Assembly (NCBI RefSeq): GCF_001458175.1
Contig: NZ_CYPW01000040.1
Coordinates: 261,105 to 325,104, forward strand
Direction: 5' to 3'
Length of the DNA stretch: 64,000 nucleotides
DNA from: Shimia marina
Lineage (GTDB): Bacteria > Pseudomonadota > Alphaproteobacteria > Rhodobacterales > Rhodobacteraceae
Below are positions 60,555 through 64,000 of this stretch, in pieces; position 1 is the stretch's first letter, and each line of letters opens with the position of its first letter. Below the pieces are notes generated by a model. It made no database searches. It was given only the letters and a program-made list of their open reading frames with translations, and was not told where the DNA came from. The translations under genes were made by a program, and so were the position numbers.

Positions 60555-60641
60555 GTTTGCCTGTTGTGCCTATGGCTTTGTGGTGTTTATATTATCTTAC
60601 ACCACCTCCAACACACATCAAGTCAATCAAGGAAGCCAGCG

Positions 60642-62924
60642 ATGAGTCGTTTCGCCGCCCCAATTGCAGAACAAATCTGGGATATGAAGTATCGTTTCAA
60701 GGAGGCGGATGGCACACCGATTGATTTATCGGTGGAGGACAGTTGGCGGCGGATTGCGCGCGATCTGGCACGCGTGGAGAAAGACCCCGATCAATGGGAA
60801 GATAAATTTTACGCTGCGCTGGAGGACTTTAAATATCTGCCAGCCGGCCGCATCACTGCCGGTGCAGGCACCGCGCGTCAGGTGACTTTGTTCAACTGCT
60901 TTGTGATGGGCACGGTGCCAGACAGCATGTCAGGCATTTTTGACATGCTCAAGGAAGCGGCGCTGACCATGCAGCAGGGTGGGGGCATTGGCTATGATTT
61001 TTCCACCATCCGTCCACGTGGCGCAGATGTGAAAGGGGTTGCTGCGGATGCTTCTGGCCCGCTGTCGTTCATGGATGTGTGGGACGCCATGTGCCGCACC
61101 ATCATGAGCGCGGGCAGCCGTCGCGGCGCGATGATGGCGACCATGCGCTGTGATCACCCGGATATTGAAGCGTTCATCACCGCAAAATCCGATCCCGCAC
61201 GTCTGCGGATGTTCAATATGTCCGTGCTGGTGACGGATGCCTTTATGGAGGCCGTGAAAGCAGATGGCCCATGGGAGCTCGTGTTTAAAGATCGCGTGTA
61301 TCATACGGTGCAGGCGCGGGACTTGTGGAACAAGATCATGCAGAGCACCTATGAGTATGCGGAGCCCGGTGTGATTTTCATTGATCGCATCAACCAGCGC
61401 AACAATCTGAGCTATGTGGAAGAGATCGCGGCCACCAATCCCTGTGGCGAACAGCCCTTGCCACCTTATGGTGCCTGCCTTCTGGGATCGATCAATCTGG
61501 CCCGTCTGGTGAGAGATCCGTTTGAGACGAATGCGGAGCTCAATGAGGCGGCGTTGACCGAGTTGGTGGCGACCGCTGTGCGTATGATGGACAATGTGGT
61601 GGATGCCTCCAAGTTTCCGCTGGAGCAGCAGGCGCAGGAAGCCCAAGCCAAGCGCCGTATTGGTCTTGGTGTGACGGGGCTTGCGGATGCTTTGTTGATG
61701 CTTGGCCTGAAATACGGCACCGAGGAAGCGGCGCGTCAGACCGAAGCCTGGATGAAAGCGATCGCCCGCGCCGCCTATCTGGCGTCAGTGGATTTGGCCG
61801 AGGAGAAAGGGGCTTTCCCGCTCTTTGACAAGGAAAAATACCTTGCGGGGGGCATGGTTCAGGATCTGGATGAAGACGTGAAAGAAGCGATTGCGGAACA
61901 TGGCATCCGCAATGCTTTGCTGACCTCCATTGCCCCCACAGGCACCATCAGCCTGTATGCGGGCAATGTCAGCTCTGGCATCGAGCCGGTGTTTGCCTAT
62001 GCCTATACGCGCAAGGTTTTGCAGAAGGACGGCTCCCGCACCGAAGAAGAGGTGGTGGATTATGCCGTGCAGCTGTGGCGGGATAAGTTTGGTGACAAGA
62101 CGCTGCCAGAGTATTTTGTGAATGCGCAGACGCTTGAACCCGCAGCCCATGTGCGCATGCAGGCGGCGGCGCAGAAATGGATCGACAGCTCTATTTCCAA
62201 GACGATCAACTGCCCCGAAGACATCAGCTTTGATGCGTTCAAGGATGTCTACATGCAGGCCTGGGACAGTGGTTGTAAAGGGTGCACAACCTATCGGCCC
62301 AATGATGTGACCGGTTCCGTGCTCAGTGTTGCAGATGAGAAACCTCCGGCGGAAGCGCCAGAGCAGGTGCGGGGAGGCGACGATGCGGCCGAGGTGATTT
62401 ACATGTCGGAACCTCTACAGCGCCCGCAGAGCCTTGAAGGGGCCACATACAAGCTCAAATGGCCTGACAGCGAGCATGCGATTTATCTGACGGTGAATGA
62501 TGTGGTGATCAATGGACACCGTCGTCCATTTGAAGTGTTCATCAACTCCAAGAATATGGAACATTACGCGTGGACGCTGGCGCTGACACGGATGATTTCC
62601 GCTGTTTTCCGGCGCGGGGGCGATGTGTCCTTTGTGGTGGAAGAGCTGAAAGCGGTGTTTGATCCTCGTGGCGGGGCTTGGATGGAGGGTAAGTACATCC
62701 CTTCCATCTTGGCGGCCATCGGCGGCGTATTGGAGCGCCATATGATTGCGATTGGCTTCATTGAAGGCGAGGGTATGGGATTGAAATCCGACCCAAAGGC
62801 CGAGGTGATGGCCGTGGGCGAAGCGCCGCGTGGCAAGGCCTGCCCCAGTTGCGGGGAGTTTGGCCTGCAGATGGTTGAAGGCTGTATGACCTGCCCGAGT
62901 TGTGGGTATTCCAAGTGCGGATGA
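60642..62924 (+). CDS. nrdJ: Adenosylcobalamin-dependent ribonucleotide reductase (class II)
   Basis: 760 residues from ATG 60642 (AAGGAAG upstream). Makes deoxyribonucleotides with vitamin B12, independent of oxygen. Visible: LPAGRITAGAGTARQVTLFNCFVMGT (pieces LPAGRI and LFNCFV with the first active-site cysteine), GGGIGYDFSTIRPRG, NPCGEQPLPPYGACLLGSINL with the radical-site N-x-C-x-E, APTGTISLYAGNVSSGIEP, and the C-terminal CPSCGEFGLQMVEGCMTCPSCGYSKCG zinc/thiol tail (pieces CPSCGEF and CPSCGYSKCG). No B12 riboswitch-like leader seen. Confidence 0.96.
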   Translation: MSRFAAPIAEQIWDMKYRFKEADGTPIDLSVEDSWRRIARDLARVEKDPDQWEDKFYAALEDFKYLPAGRITAGAGTARQVTLFNCFVMGTVPDSMSGIFDMLKEAALTMQQGGGIGYDFSTIRPRGADVKGVAADASGPLSFMDVWDAMCRTIMSAGSRRGAMMATMRCDHPDIEAFITAKSDPARLRMFNMSVLVTDAFMEAVKADGPWELVFKDRVYHTVQARDLWNKIMQSTYEYAEPGVIFIDRINQRNNLSYVEEIAATNPCGEQPLPPYGACLLGSINLARLVRDPFETNAELNEAALTELVATAVRMMDNVVDASKFPLEQQAQEAQAKRRIGLGVTGLADALLMLGLKYGTEEAARQTEAWMKAIARAAYLASVDLAEEKGAFPLFDKEKYLAGGMVQDLDEDVKEAIAEHGIRNALLTSIAPTGTISLYAGNVSSGIEPVFAYAYTRKVLQKDGSRTEEEVVDYAVQLWRDKFGDKTLPEYFVNAQTLEPAAHVRMQAAAQKWIDSSISKTINCPEDISFDAFKDVYMQAWDSGCKGCTTYRPNDVTGSVLSVADEKPPAEAPEQVRGGDDAAEVIYMSEPLQRPQSLEGATYKLKWPDSEHAIYLTVNDVVINGHRRPFEVFINSKNMEHYAWTLALTRMISAVFRRGGDVSFVVEELKAVFDPRGGAWMEGKYIPSILAAIGGVLERHMIAIGFIEGEGMGLKSDPKAEVMAVGEAPRGKACPSCGEFGLQMVEGCMTCPSCGYSKCG

Positions 62925-63342
62925 CGTTTGCGACGCCTTTTGTGTGGTGTTGTGAAAGCTCGCATCAGTCTGCAATTTGAGCAGTTCAAATCGCAATTCT
63001 GACCACCAATGGTTTGCTACCGCTTTCAAGGGGCGGTGGCATTTTCGTTCTCTTTATGAGGTACTGTCAGAGAAGCTTGTGTAGATTTGGTAGCTCGAGC
63101 ACACTCTGGCTTCGTTTTTGTAGTGAGCCTTGTACCAGGCATGTAGTTCCTCACAGTGTACCCGTCAATTTTGTCAGAATGCCGCTCTGGAGAACGGTCA
63201 AATTCTCAGGTGACAAAGGTTAACTGCAAAGCTTCACCCGGCTTTGAATGCGGCACTCATATTGCTTCACCCACAAAGTACAACTACTGATTGATCCGAG
63301 GCATTCTATTTAGAAGGTCCTGAATTTGGTTCACTTTTTTCA
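62925..63342. other. AT-richer region without recognisable genes
   Basis: About 418 nt between nrdJ and the reverse transcriptase remnant, lower in GC than the housekeeping genes. A 69-codon frame at 63014-63223 shows no family features. Given the neighbour, this could hold the remains of a noncoding RNA or promoter of the reverse transcriptase gene; I see no definite structure. Confidence 0.4.
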
Positions 63343-63668
63343 ATGGAGCATAAGATCAGCGACTATTTCCATCGCTAAACCTCCTGAGCGAAGAATACGT
63401 GCTTGTGCAAGCATGGAAGAAGTCAGCAGCCCAGATCCGTTATCACAATTGGTTCTCTGACACCTTGGAACTCGATCGCGCAGCAGCAGATCTGCCGAAC
63501 TTCATTGCCCGTCTATCGGATCAACTGAAAGGTGGCAGATATGAAACGTCACCCCTTAAGCTTGTTCCTGCTCCAAAAAGCCAAAGTTGGCACGTCGACT
63601 CCACAGGGCTTTGGCGACCTCTTCCCGGAGAGAAAGACAAGATTCGCCCTCTCGCCCATGTCAGCCTT
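63343..63668 (+). pseudogene. Truncated, frameshifted reverse transcriptase (defence-associated type)
   Basis: The frame from about 63354 reads NLLSEEYVLVQAWKK, then IRYHNWFSDTLELDRAA, LPNFIARL, PLKLVPAPKSQ and KIRPLAHVSL. I recognise this as the N terminus of proteobacterial RNA-directed DNA polymerases of the unknown-group/DRT kind. A short frame from ATG 63343 (MEHKISDYFHR) ends at a TAA and would join the main frame after one base shift near 63375, so there is a frameshift. Homology stops at about 63668, where sequence antisense to an IS3 transposase begins, before any palm-domain motif. Clearly non-functional. Confidence 0.65.
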
Positions 63669-63669
63669 T

Positions 63670-63908
63670 CCGTTGAAGCGCTCGATGAATGCGTTCTGGG
63701 TTGGTTTTCCTGGCGCGATGTAGTGCCAGTCGATGCTGGTTTCCTGCACCCATCTTAGAACAGCCATACTGGTGAACTCGGTTCCATTGTCAGACACGAT
63801 CGTGCACGGCACGCCCCGCTCTGCAATCAACCGGTCCAGTTCCCGGGTGACCCGCAAGCCCGACAGCGATGTATCGGCCACCAGCGCCAGGTTCTCCCGC
63901 GTGTGATC
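63670..63908 (-). mobile_element. IS3-family transposase (OrfB) fragment
   Basis: On the minus strand the frame reads HTRENLALVADTSLSG, IVSDNGTEFTSMAVLRWVQE, and WHYIAPGKPTQNAFIERFNG, the central part of an rve/DDE integrase domain of IS3 OrfB, including the second catalytic Asp (SDNGTEF) and the Glu of AFIERFNG. Homology ends after FNG, directly at the junction with the reverse transcriptase remnant. Upstream of HTREN the sequence no longer looks like OrfB. A partial element, not mobile by itself. Confidence 0.85.
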
Positions 63909-64000
63909 ATTGACCCAGCCCCTTGATCCGGGCCGTTTGGATGTAGAATCCGTTCCTGTTTCTTTCTTGTGATTAGGTTGCGGTCAAGGCCTGCTGAGCG
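63909..64000. other. Unassigned end of window
   Basis: 92 nt beyond the IS3 homology. It stays open in some minus-strand frames but matches no family I recognise; probably more mobile-element debris continuing outside the window. Confidence 0.3.

Noticed and set aside
60482..60641. B12 riboswitch before nrdJ
   Set aside because: Only about 160 nt are available, occupied by NrdR boxes and promoter sequence; no B12-box-like sequence seen.
1..64000. CRISPR arrays, prophage or rRNA operon
   Set aside because: No regularly spaced repeats, phage structural genes or rRNA sequence were seen.

Overview
The window looks like a chromosomal segment of a marine alphaproteobacterium of the Rhodobacteraceae (Roseobacter group). 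Grounds: GC-rich coding sequence, gene families and neighbourhoods typical of that group (mnh/mrp antiporter, ppiD-trpE, fabI beside pdxH, class II nrdJ, reductive pyrimidine degradation locus, DUF1489, RutR-type TetR proteins), and a CtrA-type site. No species can be named from the sequence alone.

Layout. 1-1.7 kb: 3' part of an mnhDEFG Na+/H+ antiporter operon closed by a strong terminator. 1.8-6.1 kb: RND efflux pair. 6.4-15.4 kb: mostly minus-strand housekeeping genes (VOC protein, trpE, ppiD, aminotransferase, gpt, AEC transporter, L,D-transpeptidase, LysE, fabI). 15.6-18.8 kb: pdxH, a double cold-shock-domain protein, DUF192, tRNA-Pro(TGG), a sulfotransferase, cspA. 19.2-32.3 kb: a complete reductive pyrimidine catabolism and uptake locus: PreT/PreA, ureidopropionase-type amidase, dihydropyrimidinase, a four-gene ABC importer, and two RutR-like TetR regulators with matching TTGACC-N4-GGTCAA-type boxes. 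Three GC-rich double palindromes sit in this locus; one is split by a GIY-YIG nuclease gene. 32.3-39.6 kb: thioredoxin, thioesterase and small membrane proteins. This stretch also holds a REP-associated tyrosine transposase with two 76-bp REP pairs enclosing an AT-richer two-gene cassette of unknown function, then ettA, a YbjQ-like protein and nadD. 39.8-41.6 kb: a chemoreceptor.

41.8-57.3 kb is the most distinctive part: a putative exopolysaccharide locus. It carries a BcsA-like processive GT2 synthase, a GH16 beta-glucanase, two DUF3131 proteins, a STAS domain fused to a sugar nucleotidyltransferase, a membrane acyltransferase, an OmpA-like protein, an HlyD-like adaptor, a membrane protein with a badly degenerate ABC ATPase domain, and two exported proteins of unknown family. 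The GT2/GH16 pairing suggests a beta-glucan, possibly mixed-linkage, but the partner set is not one I recognise as a described system.

57.4-60.0 kb: modABC molybdate importer. 60-62.9 kb: DUF1489 protein and NrdR-box-preceded nrdJ. 62.9-64 kb: AT-richer debris, including a frameshifted, truncated reverse transcriptase of the defence-associated type cut by an IS3-family transposase fragment.
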